This document shows positions 44,436 through 58,301 of a stretch of DNA of 64,000 nt, piece by piece (position 1 is the stretch's first letter; each line of letters opens with the position of its first letter). The stretch lies in assembly GCA_914767715.1 (NCBI GenBank), contig OU612069.1, positions 28,455,387 to 28,519,386 of the forward strand. The letters are read 5' to 3'. The notes beneath the pieces were generated by a model. It searched no databases. It saw nothing but the letters and a program-made list of their open reading frames with translations, and had not been told where the DNA came from. A program made the translations under genes and the position numbers. This DNA comes from Membranipora membranacea (taxonomy: Eukaryota > Bryozoa > Gymnolaemata > Cheilostomatida > Membraniporidae).

Positions 44436-47281
44436 GGTCGCAGCTAGTCAATGAGGAAGACCAATTTGCCATGGTTAAAGAAAGTTATGTTGAAGAAATT
44501 TCAAACTTCGAAGCCAAGAGGCCTGCATGATCTGGTCGAGAGTTATACACCGGCCACTAACACATGCCGATCGGCCCGCTTGAACACAGTCACCAAACCA
44601 ACATCAAGAACGGTGCTCAGGTCAAAATGTCACATCTTCATACTGGCACGACTAATATTTATATCGCTGCCCTTTTATTTTTATCAGTGAGTTATATTTT
44701 TATACACCACGAGATTTTCTTAGCTCTCTCATTTTTTAAACACTTTCAACCTTATTAGAAAGATCAGTAAGGAATTTTTTTAACATTGTCTAAATCCTTG
44801 ATCAATAATAAAGCCTGTTATATTATATTAGTCTATCAAAATGACAACTCCCATTCCACGTTTACACCTGTAGTTCCCGCAGATAGTCACAAGTGTTTGT
44901 AATGTACTAAAACTAACCATTTATGCCATCGCTAATACCAAGATCCCAGTTCAGCTGATGACAGACAATATCTAAGTTATTTTTAACAAATTCAGCTCAT
45001 TGTGTTTTATATTTTGGCAAAATAAAGTGGTATATGTAAGCAATGAGAAAGAAAAATAAGCATCACCAACAAGAACTCAAAATTAACATTATGAGTACCA
45101 ATGAGAACCGAAAAAGATCAATTTAGTTGTTAGTGAGTAACAGTTACAAGATTTTAATTGATCAAAAGTTAAATCTCAAAGCGGCACTTGATTATGTTTT
45201 TAAATCAAACTTCGATTTGAAAAGCCTCTAATTAACATTGTATAAAATTAATTGATATTTGATTGGGGTATTGCTTATAACGCTTCTACCTCTCAATGGT
45301 TGGCTTTCAAAAGCGTTTAACAACACTCTGAAGGTGTGATTATACCGTCTAGGCTAAGGTTCAACCCTGCTTTAACTTGAGCAGGGCATTTTGTGTGCGC
45401 CTCCGTATCGGTTACAATTTTGAGTAGGGTGCTAAGACTTCATTTTCAGATACCTGTTATTACTACCATTTCCTGGCTTTTAGAATTATAAGTAACAAGT
45501 ATCGATGTTAGACTTGACTGCATCAGATTGGTGAACAGCTGATCCTTCCTTCCATTGGTGAGTAGAACCATACAAATTGCAAACAGTCTAAAATAATACT
45601 ATATACCCTAGATGTGGAAAGTATTCGTAGTTGGCAAATCTGCACAGATTTGATCTAGCTAAATTTATGACCAGCTTACATTGACTCAATCTCATAACTC
45701 CACCTTAGCTAGTGAAAATACTGGCGCCATCTAGCATTATGTCACCCCCAAACTAGCTTGACTAGATTTCTAACTAATATTTATTAGGTGAGTAGAACCG
45801 CTGGGAAAAAATACCCGGCATTAGTCTAAAATAACACATACTATTACTTTCGCTATATTAGATCGCCTGATGTGACAAGCTTACAGATAGTAGTTTTATG
45901 AATAGACCTAGACTCTGACACACAATGCAGTGACACCCTAGGATGCTGAGATAATCACATGTCTTATAGGGAATTAAGTAGAGATCTAAGATTTAAATCT
46001 ATTTTAATTAGAAGATATCAAGCAATTACAAGTTATACTACAAGAGCTAACAGGGGCACTGTGAGGGCACTGACTGTCAGATATAAGATTCTCATAAAGA
46101 GCACTATAGTAAATCCACTGTCTCTAAATGTATTATTGTGTAATAAACAGTGTTGCAAGTTCTAACCTGCTGTCATCATAGAGATGATGTAAAGTAGGAC
46201 ATTCCTCTGAACCATCAGGAGGTTTACAATAAAACTTATCGTCAGAGGTAAAGTATAAAATAACGATGGTTTGTGACATATTGTACACCTATATTTGGTA
46301 GACCCTCTGCTGTTATAAAACCAGAAGGAGCTGATAACCTGCTATGCTTTGTCACAAAGACACAGTAGCATATTTAAACCTCATTGGCTCCTTGTAAAAA
46401 ACACAACTAAGTATATAATCAAACATAGCCGAGGAGTGTATTTATAGATTAGTCCGTGTATCACAGATCAGATCAATACAGTAATTCTATTGTATCTTTA
46501 TCTTCTATATCTGTATAACACACAGAGAGCGACAGCTAGGAGAATGTAAACAAGGCACAAGTGGATCTGTAAACATCACAAGTGTGACATCTGAGGAAAT
46601 ACACAGAGCACCTGCTGCTCAATGTCATATGGATTGTAATATAACTTCTCTTAGGTTTTAACTTCTGTTTTGGAGAACCAATCTGTGAGTTTTCTATGGA
46701 TATATATCAGAAAACTGTTGAGAAATGATTGACAACACATCAGATCATCGCTGATACGAGTCTGGTGACGTGTGGTGACAACATAGTAGTGTCAGCTTAG
46801 TAATTATTAGTTCTTGTATCCTGGTAGCTCTATAGCAGATTGATACAGGTCGGACAGAAATCTGCAGGATATCTTATTATAATACTGCAGACAGACAACT
46901 CAAATTTTCAACTTCATACCCACCTCACCGGTAGGTCATCGGGAGAGCATCAGGTATCAAATATTACTTGGCACCTTTTGAGCTTCACTGAGAGGAACTG
47001 AAGTGCCAAGTAGTGATATACAAGCAGGAAGCTCTGAGTAATCGAGACGACTGTATCACCACTCAAGTATCAACTCCAGGTAACACAGCATTATGCAATG
47101 CTAAAAATACGACGGCAATTTTGGCACATACAACTAGTAGATATCTCAGTAACGGTAAGGTGATAATTTCTTTACCTACTGGTTAATTGTCAGGCTGCCG
47201 ATAATCGCTGCCCTCGGCAGCGTCTCTGAGAAGCCTGTTGACAGCGTCTGAAGTGGAAAGTAGCCATTTCCTAAACCAATA
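44436..47281. other. No gene recognised; upstream of acidic-protein gene
   Basis: No exon is supported. The last few hundred bases may hold the promoter and 5' UTR of the gene starting at 47282. A donor-like ACCG|GTAGGT at about 46929-46935 could mark an untranslated exon. Confidence 0.3.
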
Positions 47282-49870
47282 ATGGAAAACAGCAGCTTAC
47301 TAGAAGAAGTTAATGCAGTACTTACAAAAATGTCCAGCGAGCTTCGTGATGACGATCATTTCGGTAACCCTAAAAACCTGAAATCTGTCGGAGAAAAAAT
47401 AGATTATCCAGACAAACCTCAGAACTCAACAATGGATAACATAGAAACAAACCACGCAGGTAAAAATTCACTCCACAACGCATCAAACTCAGATTATTTT
47501 GATCTACAAGAGCCGAACCGAGAGTCACTCACCACCACGGATACTCAGCCCTCATCAGATGAGGAGTCACTGGACGATCAGACTGAGACGGCTGATGATG
47601 AGGACGAGGATTACTACAGAAGAGTCACTGTGTCGGGATACGAGGATAGTACCGACACACAGACAGATACACAGGAGATAGAAGCTGAGTCGGAGACAGA
47701 TACATTACTGGATTACGACGATCAAGGTAAGAATTGACATGACTGCTCTGCCGATGGCACATGTTACAATAGTGTGAGCCCCTCCCCACCCCCCCCCCCC
47801 CCAACAAATCTTGCCTCCCCCTGTCCAAAACGGAAATGTTTCACCAGAGCCTGTGTCACATACTTATGGCTGTTCATCCCATTTTATAGTTTATTGTTGA
47901 GATGAATGTTGGGTTCTCTGTCGATTGGTTAATTTCGGTATTTTGATTCCTTCCAGTCAACTTTGTTTTGAGCACCAGGCAACATGCAAAAGGTGGATGT
48001 CCAGTATTCAAAAACTCTGTTTGGTTTGATGTTTTTTTTTGCCACAAGGCATCAGAATTGTATATTTGCAGAGCAAACCACTTGGAGAGGGAGGGTCAAT
48101 ACTACACATAATACATCGGAACACCATTTCCACATCCACATACCCATATATACAAATATAATATTGATATTCCCCTGATGAATGCCTCTCTACACTACAC
48201 AGTATATGATAGCTATATTTACACATTTTTCAGACCTATAATTGATTTCCCAGAGGGCTGAGCGATCATTGTGATTATGCTTACTCAGTATTATGACTGG
48301 CTTATGGTAACACTGGGCTTTTTGTTTCAAGTTGTTTGAATAATCCTCTTAATTCAGTTACATTCATACTTTCATACAAACACAGTGCATACCGCACTTG
48401 CTAAGGCCAGTCACCTGTTATAGCCTGTCATCATACGCTGTTGCTGCCTGCCAGAGGGCGAATTATTAGACAAGTAATCAAAGCAGCAGCCTTAACACCC
48501 TATAGATCGTAGGGTGTCAGGAGGGTGTCAGGAGAGATCTTCTGTTGTTTCAAAATAAGATTTATACAGTAGATTAAGTAGAATGGGTGAGAATAAAACA
48601 AACTCAGCTTCATAGGTGCTCTAACTACACTGTGTATTGCTTTGGGTAATACACTGCGTATTACGTTGCGTATAACATTCCAATCTATAAACCTCACCAG
48701 CGGTATAAATAACGATTCACATCACATTCTGTTTGTCAATAATGAGATAATAACTGATTTAGAATGGGTCCAAAAGGGGATGTTTACTGCTAATTTATTC
48801 TTTCACCCCAATCTCCTTACTCGGTTTCTATGTAAATGAGAAATCATGCTGTTATCGTGAGTCTGTGGAACTCGGTCCCAAGCTCAATTCATTATTTATC
48901 TAGAAAACTATATTCCTTTGTTTGTAATAATTCGGAGTCATGTTGCAGTTATTATCAAAAACATAACAGCGCCAATATCTCCCCATAGCGCAATGCACTC
49001 TTAGTAAAAAGTTGCCTCAGGACACAACATTCAGTGAATTAAATAATTTAGCTAATGTTACATTTTATTAGCACGTTCATGTCGTACAGAATACATCTTA
49101 ATAACCAATTATAACAGCCTACTGTTGGCATGCTTTAGATCTACCTACATGTACACCCAGGCAGGCAGCGTCTAGCCCACCCCACACACATCTGTATATG
49201 ACATCATGTATTATATTCTTGAAATAGAACAGTAGGTTCATATGCTGGTAACCCTCAGAATAGCATCTCAAAACTAGTCAAAGTCTGACTACAAACAGTA
49301 TGTAGGAAGGAGACTTTGTGTCAATAAGCGCTTTGCTCTGCATTCCAATAAATGAAAAAGAAGTTCAGTAAGAGAACAAATGTCTTCCTGTCATATCTGT
49401 TCTACACCTATCATTCTCAGGCTCCCGAAAAAATACAAAAAAAAAACAATTTAAAACCTACAGCCCTATTCATTTCCGTACTATTAGTCGTCTTCCTCAT
49501 ATTATATATGAATGTATCAGAGTTGCTTCCTCTCGTTGCACTTATTCCCACTAAAATCATTAATTGTCTACAGTTATATTTGTGCACTTTGCCTGGAGCA
49601 TGACTATCACTCATCTATTAATTAACTGCATGTGTGTCGCTTGGTGTAGTTCTGTTTTGTGCGTCATCCACATCATGTTACTGATTAGACTATTGAAGAT
49701 TCTTAAGAATATTTTTTGATCAAAACCAGTTTGAGGTTCTTTGCTGAGGCATATTTCCCTGTTTGTTCTATGATTGTAACACAGTAACAAACACAGATGA
49801 AGATGAGGAGCACGACCCGGACGACTCTCTTAACCCTGAATGGACACTGTCAAGGCTTCTATGTCATTAG
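47282..49870 (+). CDS. Acidic Ser/Thr-rich protein, unrecognised (two exons)
   Basis: Exon 1 is 47282-47726 (donor CAAG|GTAAGA) and exon 2 is 49785-49870 (acceptor TTGTAACACAG, stop TAG). Phases match and the product is 176 codons. ATG 47282 follows CCAATA, with no other in-frame ATG upstream in the exon. The N-terminus MENSSLLEEVNAVLTKMSSE could form a short amphipathic helix. The rest is low-complexity and strongly acidic (SSDEESLDDQTETADDEDED, then ESETDTLLDYDDQ), with many Ser/Thr before acidic residues that fit casein kinase 2 sites. Exon 2 continues the acidic style (VTNTDEDEEHDPDDSLNPEW) and ends SRLLCH. No signal peptide, membrane segment or known domain is seen. It is probably disordered, and its function is unknown. 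Further small exons in the 2-kb intron are possible. Confidence 0.6.
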
Positions 49871-52341
49871 TGTCTATTCTGGACATCCGTTTCCCTCCCT
49901 CCCTCCTCTCCCAATATATCCTTTGTGATGTCGATGCCAGCTGCTCGATTGCCAGCTAGAGAGAGATGTCAGGCAACCTGGAACAAACAAGAAGGTGCTG
50001 AGTCTATATACGGCTTTGAATATCTCTGAGGAAAAAATGTTCTGTGTGGTTATTTTTACAGTTTTCGGTCATTGGTCGCAAGCATTTTACTTTATACACC
50101 TAAAACATGTGGTGCGAAGCTTTACAATTAGTCAAGACAGATGTTTGTTAAGAAATGATTAATCCAGCGCCGTATGCAGTATGCACTGACAATAGACAGC
50201 AGAGTAAGCGCTGACAATAGACAGCAGAGTAAGCGCTGACAATGGGCGACAGCGGTCATTACCGCTGCTCATAAAAGCAGTCACAATCAGAGGTGTGACA
50301 ACACCTGACTTAATCACTAAATACGAGATCTCACTAAATGGGCAATTAATCTTTTATTGGATGCAAGTGTGAAATTATAATTTGATTTCCGTTACAAAAA
50401 CAAAACATTTGTTCGTGTGTCAGCGCATACAAATACAAAACAGACATTGACATATAAAACATATCAGCGTATAAGACTGTTATATTATTGTTATATGTGG
50501 TAGCGCAGTGACTTACGCTGATTGCATTAAAGCATACTTTCCCAGTGCCCTCAGTTTTCTAAATAAAGCCTATTACTTAAAATACTGGTATAGTGTTACT
50601 AAACTTGATCAGGGTTGCATCGAAACTGGCTGGCTGTGAGATCCACAGTTCAAAGTCACACAGGATTCTGATTGAATTAAAACTCAAAATGTGAAAAAGT
50701 AAGACAGTTTAGATAAAGATCACGATCAAGATCAACTCTTTTGCTACATCATTTAACTGTCCCCCAAGAACCCCATACTAAAGTAGAATGGTTGAATGTT
50801 GTACATACAGCACAAATTGTTCTCTTGTCTTCTGGTCAAAGTGCATAACCAGTGTGTTGTTTTCAATGTACAGCTTTTAGAAAAAAAGAGAAAAAGATAA
50901 ATTCAAAATCTATAACAAAACAAAAAATAATGTCATGCTCATGGGAAAAAGCCATGTAACCAAAGCCTGAACTTGTAGAATCAACTGGGACAAGCACATT
51001 ATAAAATTATTGCTCTGAGTCATTTCATGTTGTATAACAACAGCTTTAAAATAGGTTAGTTATATTGGGCATAACATAACACCAATATTGAGATGGCGGC
51101 GCTGTCTGTCCATGATGGATATTATTCATTAGATTATTTTGTTTGAACAGAAAACTCTTGAGTGTTTGAGAGTAGGAAAGTGAGGAGTTGATTCATGCAG
51201 CACTTTTATCACATTATATGGAAATTTTCTGTATCGAGTTTGAGTTGAGAGCCCTTGTCATAATTGAGCAATTGGAGCACATGCAAGCACTTGTCTGGTT
51301 GGGTGGTGCAGCAAAACAAAATTTGAATCAATTTTTGACAGGGGGAGCTAACTTCCAAAAAGCTGTCAGAATTCTGCTCCCAATTTCTCGCAGGTGCTCC
51401 TTGATAAAAAGGAAAATCGAAAACTAAGTAAAAGGGGTTTGTTTAACAAACCTGTTCTCCTTGATATAACCTCCCTTGTAACTAAATGAAAGGGCATTGT
51501 CACCTTTCCAAAAAAGCAAGATTCGCTGGAGCATTTTTATCAATGAATTTCACAGAAGACGATGTATCAGTTTCAAGCACTGATATGAACAAGCAATTAG
51601 TGACTTCAAATTAAAGATAATAACAATTTTTCAGCAGATTTAACGCTGAGAATAATTACAAAAAGTTGACACCAAATAGTCAATAATACCTTGGTTTGGA
51701 TTCTTTTTGTACCAAGTGTCAAAAAAGGCTTTTTCCGGAGTCAGCATCCAGACGTTGTTTGTAATGATTATTCCCGCTACAACACTTAAAATGTTATTTA
51801 CTGAAATCCAATAGCTATGTTTGACGGTCCTGCTGTAGATAGAAGGTAATGATATTATATTAGATACATTAATAGTGTGTAGATATATGAGATCTCTATC
51901 ACAGCTCTTATCCTATTGGCTTTAGCCTCATATGTCCATTTCAGTGACATTATTATTAGCGCACAGACGCGGCAGCGATAGAGGCAGCAGCGAGAGGCAG
52001 CAGCGATAGTCAGCAGCGGTATTATAATTGTCACAGTATATTAGCTGCCTTTAAGTGTTTTGATGAGGATTCTTGTATATTGATTGTCGATCTCGCTGCC
52101 GCTAACTCGGCTCTAACTGGCCGCTAACTCCTCTTATGTTTATCATACTGTCACAGATGATATATGTAAGGTCTTCACCTCATCGTCCATCATATCACGT
52201 CTAGCAGCTCTGTAGGGTGGTACGGCTACCTGAACGCTTCGTCACTTTAATTTAAATTTTTTGATAAAATCTTTCTATATAATTACACATTGACCGATTC
52301 CTGAGATAATACTGAGATAGTTAACTCTAGCACTAGATAGA
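49871..52341. other. 3' flank of acidic-protein gene; no other gene
   Basis: This begins with a C/T-rich stretch likely within the 3' UTR. Apart from the short tandem repeat at 50186-50243 and GGCAGCAGCGA repeats at about 51968-52017, I see nothing coding. It may end in the promoter of the next plus-strand gene. Confidence 0.35.
50186..50243. repeat. 25-bp tandem repeat, 2.3 units
   Basis: The unit begins CTGACAATAGACAGCAGAGT and recurs at 50211, with a partial third at 50236. Confidence 0.85.
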
Positions 52342-52444
52342 ATGTATGTATCGGATTGGAAGCGTTTTAGTTATCTGAGCGATCCCTGCTCCACCAGTAC
52401 TCTCGGTAGTAAAGTCTCCTCTCTCATGACTCAGTCTATATATG
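52342..52444 (+). CDS. Candidate first coding exon, MYVSDWKRFSYL
   Basis: ATG 52342, with an in-frame TAG 6 bp upstream, opens 34 codons and one base before a consensus donor (TATG|GTGAGT). The product is MYVSDWKRFSYLSDPCSTST and continues with LGSKVSSLMTQSIY. It is polar and Ser-rich, with no signal peptide, so a cytosolic or nuclear N-terminus is likely. The exon ends in phase 1. I find no confident second exon in the window; a long first intron would run beyond its right edge. The family is not recognised. Confidence 0.5.
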
Positions 52445-55400
52445 GTGAGTCCAATATTAACATTTCATTGTGACACGTTAGATTCTGCTTATCTCTGTGT
52501 TTTATGTAGGACAGATGGACACGTTATGGTTTGGTTTGGTTTGGTTTGCATTCTGGTATATCACGGGGAGGAGTGAGGGTGGGGTATCATACAACCTGCA
52601 GCTTTTTATTTTAGCTGGAAAGATCATCTGTGCTGGTCAAGGTTTGATCTGTGACGCTACCATCTGCATGTGATAGATTCCTCTTTATTCCTCAATCTCA
52701 CCACCTGTCATCACCCGTCACACCTTTTCTCATACTGTGTAGTGTTTATATATAAATAGAGTCATTTCCTCAAAGAGCTTCTCGTTCTGTTCTTAGTTAG
52801 AAACAGAAAAGGAAATGAGATCCAAAGTTCAGAGAAAATCTATGCTCTCTGGTAATAATATTCACTTGTCACGTAGATAACAGATATTAACGGGTTTTAG
52901 ATGTTTTGAATATTAAAAGATACATTCTTTGGTAAAAGTACAATAGGAATGGAAAACCACAGACAGACAGACAGACAGACAATCCAGTGGCTGAGGAATT
53001 AGCCAACATATTGATGATTCATTGATAGCAGGTTTTACGTTGGAGTTCAAGCTTACCTCGGAGTTGTCCTCCTGTTCGATGATATTTTTATCGTAAGGTA
53101 GATTTTCTCTGGTATTGAACTGGGTGATTATTGCATTGTCAGCTGTTAATTACACATTATTTCGAAAATAAATGAAGTTTCATCAACATCAACAAGTCGA
53201 AACTTCATATCAACAATGACGTGACAGGCAATCACTTCAAACCCTATTTCTTATCTCCACGTTTATCTTCTTTGTGGAATCTGTTACCTGTCATTGCTGT
53301 CACGTCACGCTGTCAGTAAGCTATGATCTCTATTGTCTCGGTTTGAGTACTGATGGAGGAGGAGAAACGCTCGCATTACGAATAAATGTCAATCAAGATC
53401 GCAGCTAATTAGACCCAGCGAGCTTTATTTCATTAGCCGGAGATGATTGGAACTAATTATCTATCATTGGCCCACATCTGCGATAAAGCGGACTTACAGT
53501 ATCAGACCTCATGGCTTCTGTATGGTGAGACAAGCTCAGAGCTCCCTATCATGGCCTGCCTCTGTTTTCCCTTATTGTACTGAAATGTGTGCAGAGGTGT
53601 ACTAGAAAGGTCAGCTCATGTTGTGTTTGCAAAGAAAATTTGATTCAATTAATGCAAAGATATGATACGCATGTCTCTCTTTCTATTCCAGTCATAGCGG
53701 AGTTTCTGCACATTATTAGTACCTATCACCTGAGAAAACTGTTTAGTGACTAATGGTTCAGATGGGTGTACCTTATTTTTTGCTCCCCGGGCTCCATTTG
53801 CAAAAACAGTCCATGAAATGATGCAGTCAATATATAAAAAAAACATAAAGTCATGTTTTGTTTACGTCATGTGACAGGAAATATGATATTTTACCTGTGT
53901 CCGTAGTTCCATTAGCAGTCTGAATATACTAATTAAATATTTATGTGTAAGATCAATCTCGTCTTACGCCGTTGTGCTGTACACGATGTGCAAACAAAAT
54001 ACATGTTTTAACAACTTTATTGATAGACTAATGCAGGATTAGAGACGAAGCGTAAATCCCTGCTAGGCCCGCTTTGGGCGGATGTCGGGCCCTTTGGTGG
54101 CTGTTTGCCCCCTTTTTCCCGCGTAGACAGCCGTTATTTGAATGCTATCAATTCCCTCCAAATCTGTCTGGGCACAATCTGGTTGTTCATTTGATCGCTC
54201 CATCTGTTTGGCTGTGAACAATGGTGGTAAGGATTTTTGCAATTATTTCTAAACGTCTTCTAGGAGCTCTGATGGATTGATATTATTATGGTTCTTTTGT
54301 AACACAGGTGTTCTGAGAAAATTTAAATAATTCACAACCATAGATAATCATATACAATTGCCAAATTTGAATTTTATATCAAGGTTTGAACATTTAAATT
54401 GACAGTAACAACTTGTTAACTGTCACATTATTCATGGTTTCACACTTTTTCCTCAGAGATAATTGTTTGATTATTGCCTTGAGTTCCTTGTTGTCGATTT
54501 CGGTTGTCTAACCATTGCAATCTTACCGCCTATCAACCGACGTTTGGCTGTCATGGAAAATTCATGAGATGTCGTTACGACATTATTACCAGGTATTTTA
54601 TTTGTGAATATCCTTCATAGTCACAGTGTTGATGCCTGGATGTTCAGTGGTTAAATAACTGTCTTCTTTTTGCGACCTCGACAGCTTACATTGTAGTTTC
54701 GTGCGCACTTCGGGTAGTCAGTCTGCACGGAGTGTAAATGTGTTTAATCTAGAGCCATAAGAACTGCCCCAAATTCAGGTACCTTATATACCAGCAGAAC
54801 CAGTCTCCTCTCCTAAGGTATTACTTTGTATGAAGGCTGAGAGAAAGGTCAGTTGATGATTGCAGTTAATAGCTGGCCCAATTTGTGGTGGGGGCTGATG
54901 ACATAACGTAATTTCCCTGCATACCAATCAGTGGTTTCAGATTCAGATTCTATTAAATTTTATCAGCAGGGGGTTCCGAAACAAAGGCGAGGAATGCTCT
55001 ATTTGATCGTGTCTAGTATCGTTATTGGCCAAGTTCCCAACCATGTGTGAAAATGCCTAAGCTAAAACAACATGTTATCACCCCTGATAAGCTTCATTAG
55101 TCATGCTTAGGTACTAAGGCTATACAAACAATGCTGCATACAAAATATGACACATGGCTCATTTGCTGCAGACACTGAATGGATACGAGTCACTTGAGCG
55201 TATTGTTACATTTACAACTACACCATAATTTATCTGTATTGTGAGGGCTGAAGGAGAACGCACTGCATTACTCGGCTCTAATCTACCGAATATTCCACCT
55301 TAATACCTCTAATCATACGGTTATAATCTGACTGATCTACCACTGAGTCTAAATATATGACTGATCGAGACTAGTGTTAGCTTCGGTTTGGTGTTGGCTT

Positions 55401-55488
55401 CTGACTTCTGTCTGGAATATTATGCCTGGTTTGATCTAAGACTTTCTCTAAGATCGTCTGAACCTGGATACAGACTCTAAATGGGATT
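52445..55488. other. Probable intron, no exon seen
   Basis: Contains a short GACA repeat (52961-52981) and no supported exon. At 53160-53300 there is an imperfect inverted arrangement (ATGACGTGACAGG and CCTGTCATTGCTGTCACGTCA) that could hold regulatory sites. Confidence 0.35.
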
Positions 55489-55516
55489 ATGATCACGAAT
55501 TTGGAATACTTTAACG
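55489..55516 (+). CDS. Candidate alternative first coding exon, MITNLEYFN
   Basis: ATG 55489 opens nine codons, then meets a consensus donor (AACG|GTAAGT) in phase 1, the same phase as the exon at 52342. It could therefore be an alternative first exon of the same gene, driven by a second promoter. An overlapping upstream start at 55481 (ATG GGA TTA TGA) would be a four-codon uORF. The exon is very short and rests on donor, phase and strand only. Confidence 0.25.
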
Positions 55517-57335
55517 GTAAGTGTAATTCTGCAGGCTCATGTTGCTATTTTCTCATGAATGAAGCGGGCCTTTGATCAAAAGGGCCAACTACATTGTAGA
55601 CCAAGAGGCTTCTATCAAACTAAGGTTTCCAGTGAGGGATTCCAGGACAACCAAGGAGGCTTGCTGTGTTCATTCCGCACAGGGTTGGGTCCGATTTTAT
55701 TTATGAAAGGCTGTCAGAGTGAACAGATATTGAAAGTTGTAAGATCATAACAGGAAATTTAGTGAGCAGTCTTGTTTGCAGTTGCTCAGTGATTGTGAAA
55801 TATCTACATGGTGGGAGTCTGTTGCTATCGGTCGTCACCATTAGCTGCACAGTGCATCCTGCAGGCCGCCCAGGTCAGCAATCCGGGAGGAAATACTGGT
55901 ACGCAGACAAGAAGCTGCCGTAGATCAGGATTGTTTATTCCTAAGTCAGCTCTATTTGAAAGGGTGATGACCTAGTCAGACCTAAGGTGCCCTCATGCGC
56001 ATTCTTAGAGAGTCTCTGGCTATCACATTCGTCTTGGCTGTCAGTATCAACTCGAGCCAAGGCCAGTTAGGTCAGGCTGCTGTTAGCAGTGATTCGTTTG
56101 CTGTTGTGAGGCCACCTAGAAGTGATGCAATTTTCTATCTGCAAATACCCAGTTCATTCTTTACCAAAGCCACAAGTTATTACTGCCTTGTTGTTGTTGT
56201 TTGTGAACTTGTTTGTTGTTGCTTGAACTCTGGCTGCTCCGGCGGATCTGGTCACAGACGCTGCCGTTGACACGATACAGTTCCAGCTTGTCACAGAGAG
56301 CCGACCAAAAGCCGACCGAGAGCTGACCACAGCTCAATCATCTTAATGATTCTCTGATGTAACAATCTCACACTAATGTGTCAAACTGGAGATAAAATTC
56401 CTTCATCATACCCCATATCAGTTTCGAAATATTCTGTTATCTGGCAGTGGTTGTGGTGTTTTTATGCTAACCAGCGGGAGTATTTAGGGGTCTGGTACAT
56501 CAGAGTCTTTATCTTCAGATTAAATAAACAATGGCTCATAATCTTTTGTTATAATTTGTCATCAATAAAGATAAGAAGGTAGTATAGTGAGTGACAGTGA
56601 GTAATGTTTAGTCTGCTCGTGTCATCGACCAGATTAGCTACTCAGGATAAATAAGATTATCGGATAATTTGGTCCACTTAGAGCCAGATGGCTTATTTAT
56701 ACCTGCATATACCAGCGTACAAAGCATAGACCCTAAAAAGCTGCTGCAAACTTCACAGGGCAATACAGACAATAAGTCTTTGTCTGGTGATTTTCTGAGT
56801 AGGTGTTGGGCAGTGTTTCATCCAGTGCAACTATTTTGCAACTATCGGGTTCTTTAGGGCACTAGACAGCGATGTCGTAGATTGTGCTGCAATTTCGTCC
56901 CAATGTTTTGTGATCCTGGAGCAACGCAATGCCGCAATTCCCCAACATCAATATGATAATTCTCTATAATTGAATTAGCAGCGTATTATATATCGGGCGG
57001 CGCTGTGCGTGTGGACCACTCTACTATGTGCTCACGTCTAGCGCTGTCCCACTTTGATGTAGTATTATATACTTGATGTTTTTATAATCCCTTATCAGGC
57101 CATGTGACTTAGCAGGTAATAGGCTCAGATTTGTCGACAGATTATGTTGTCATCTTCGATTAGTTAAGTTTAGCTCTGCAGATTTTATCTGATCTAACCT
57201 GTTAGAGGAAGGTCACATCCAACTACTACACATATACATCCAGTGGGATGACGAGAATATTTGGTCACTCTAGAGTCTAGAGGAATAAAGTATTCACAAG
57301 AGGAAAAGTTAGCCTTACGCTGGTGGGATATATTA

Positions 57336-57385
57336 CCAGCTAACATCTACCCAGCTAACATCTACCCAGCTAACATCTACCCAGC
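57336..57385. repeat. 15-bp tandem repeat CCAGCTAACATCTAC
   Basis: Three exact units and the start of a fourth. Confidence 0.9.
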
Positions 57386-58248
57386 TTTTCTTCATGTAAA
57401 CTTTCACCCTAGCTATAGTGAAAATTAGAATTTGGGAAAAATTCTGGAATTCACTGCAGGTGGTTAAGTTGTTTTGTTACAGCAGTGTTGGTTTCTGCAT
57501 TTGGCAGCAGATGAGATTTGAGATTCCTTGTGTATATCAATATGGCAATCCGATTGAAGATTATTTTAATTTTTAAGTCACAGCAAAACAGATGTTTATT
57601 TGTCAAATAGGAGTTTATCCTATCCTACATGTTTTATTGGTATTATAGACAATGACTAGAAAGTAACAGTAGTGGTGAAAGGTCTTGTTTATGAGGGTCA
57701 GATTTGATTTTTATTGCATCAGTAGATTTTCTTTGTCAGGACTGTGATAAAGTCATTAACATGTATCAGGCTGCCTAATAGGTGTCGTTTTAAATCCATC
57801 AAATCAAAATTACAACCTGGCATTTAACTTTAGATCTCTGTGTTATTTTAGCCTGCCAGATAAAATTCCTTGTATATACAAACACCTTCTCCTAATATCA
57901 GATATAAAAAATGTGCCAATGGGAGAAAACTGTACATAGATACCTAATGTCAGATATGCCACTTAGTGATGAATGAGTTATGTGCCTGTGAGAAGAGATT
58001 GTATATATGAGAGCGTGTGACTCTATACTCCAGCTGACATTTAGATATAAAAGGCTGACAAATGTAGATGAGAAATACTGGGCTGTCTGTTTGACCGGAT
58101 CTGAGCTATCATTCAAATCACATGGTTAAAACTCCAGACCCCCCAATAGTTCAGAGAAGGGTCATCAAATGTGTGATAGCTGTTTAGATAGGATATGTTT
58201 ACCAGCTAGACAGAGCAGGGACAGAGAGGGTCACTATGTACGGAGCAC

Positions 58249-58301
58249 TTGTACGGAGCATGGAAACATAGTGATACACTATGTTTCCATGCTCCGTACA
58301 A
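58249..58301. repeat. Perfect 25-bp inverted repeat with 3-bp loop
   Basis: The left arm 58249-58273 starts TTGTACGGAGCATGGAAACA. The right arm 58277-58301 is its exact reverse complement, and ATA lies between. The word CATGGAAACA recurs nearby at about 58331 (CACATGGAAACAATC) and 58489 (CCCATGGAAACATTG), so it may be part of a foldback or MITE-like element spanning roughly 58230-58500. Confidence 0.85.

Noticed and set aside
46953-47022. Inverted words TACTTGGCAC and GTGCCAAGTA considered as a microRNA hairpin
   Set aside because: Only about 10 paired bases with a long unpaired interior; too weak for a microRNA precursor.
55995-56270. 91-codon frame with a signal-peptide-like start (MRILRESLAITFVLAVS)
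   Set aside because: The downstream part is a Leu/Val/Cys run without recognisable domain, no partner exon was found, and one hydrophobic start is expected by chance in this much DNA.
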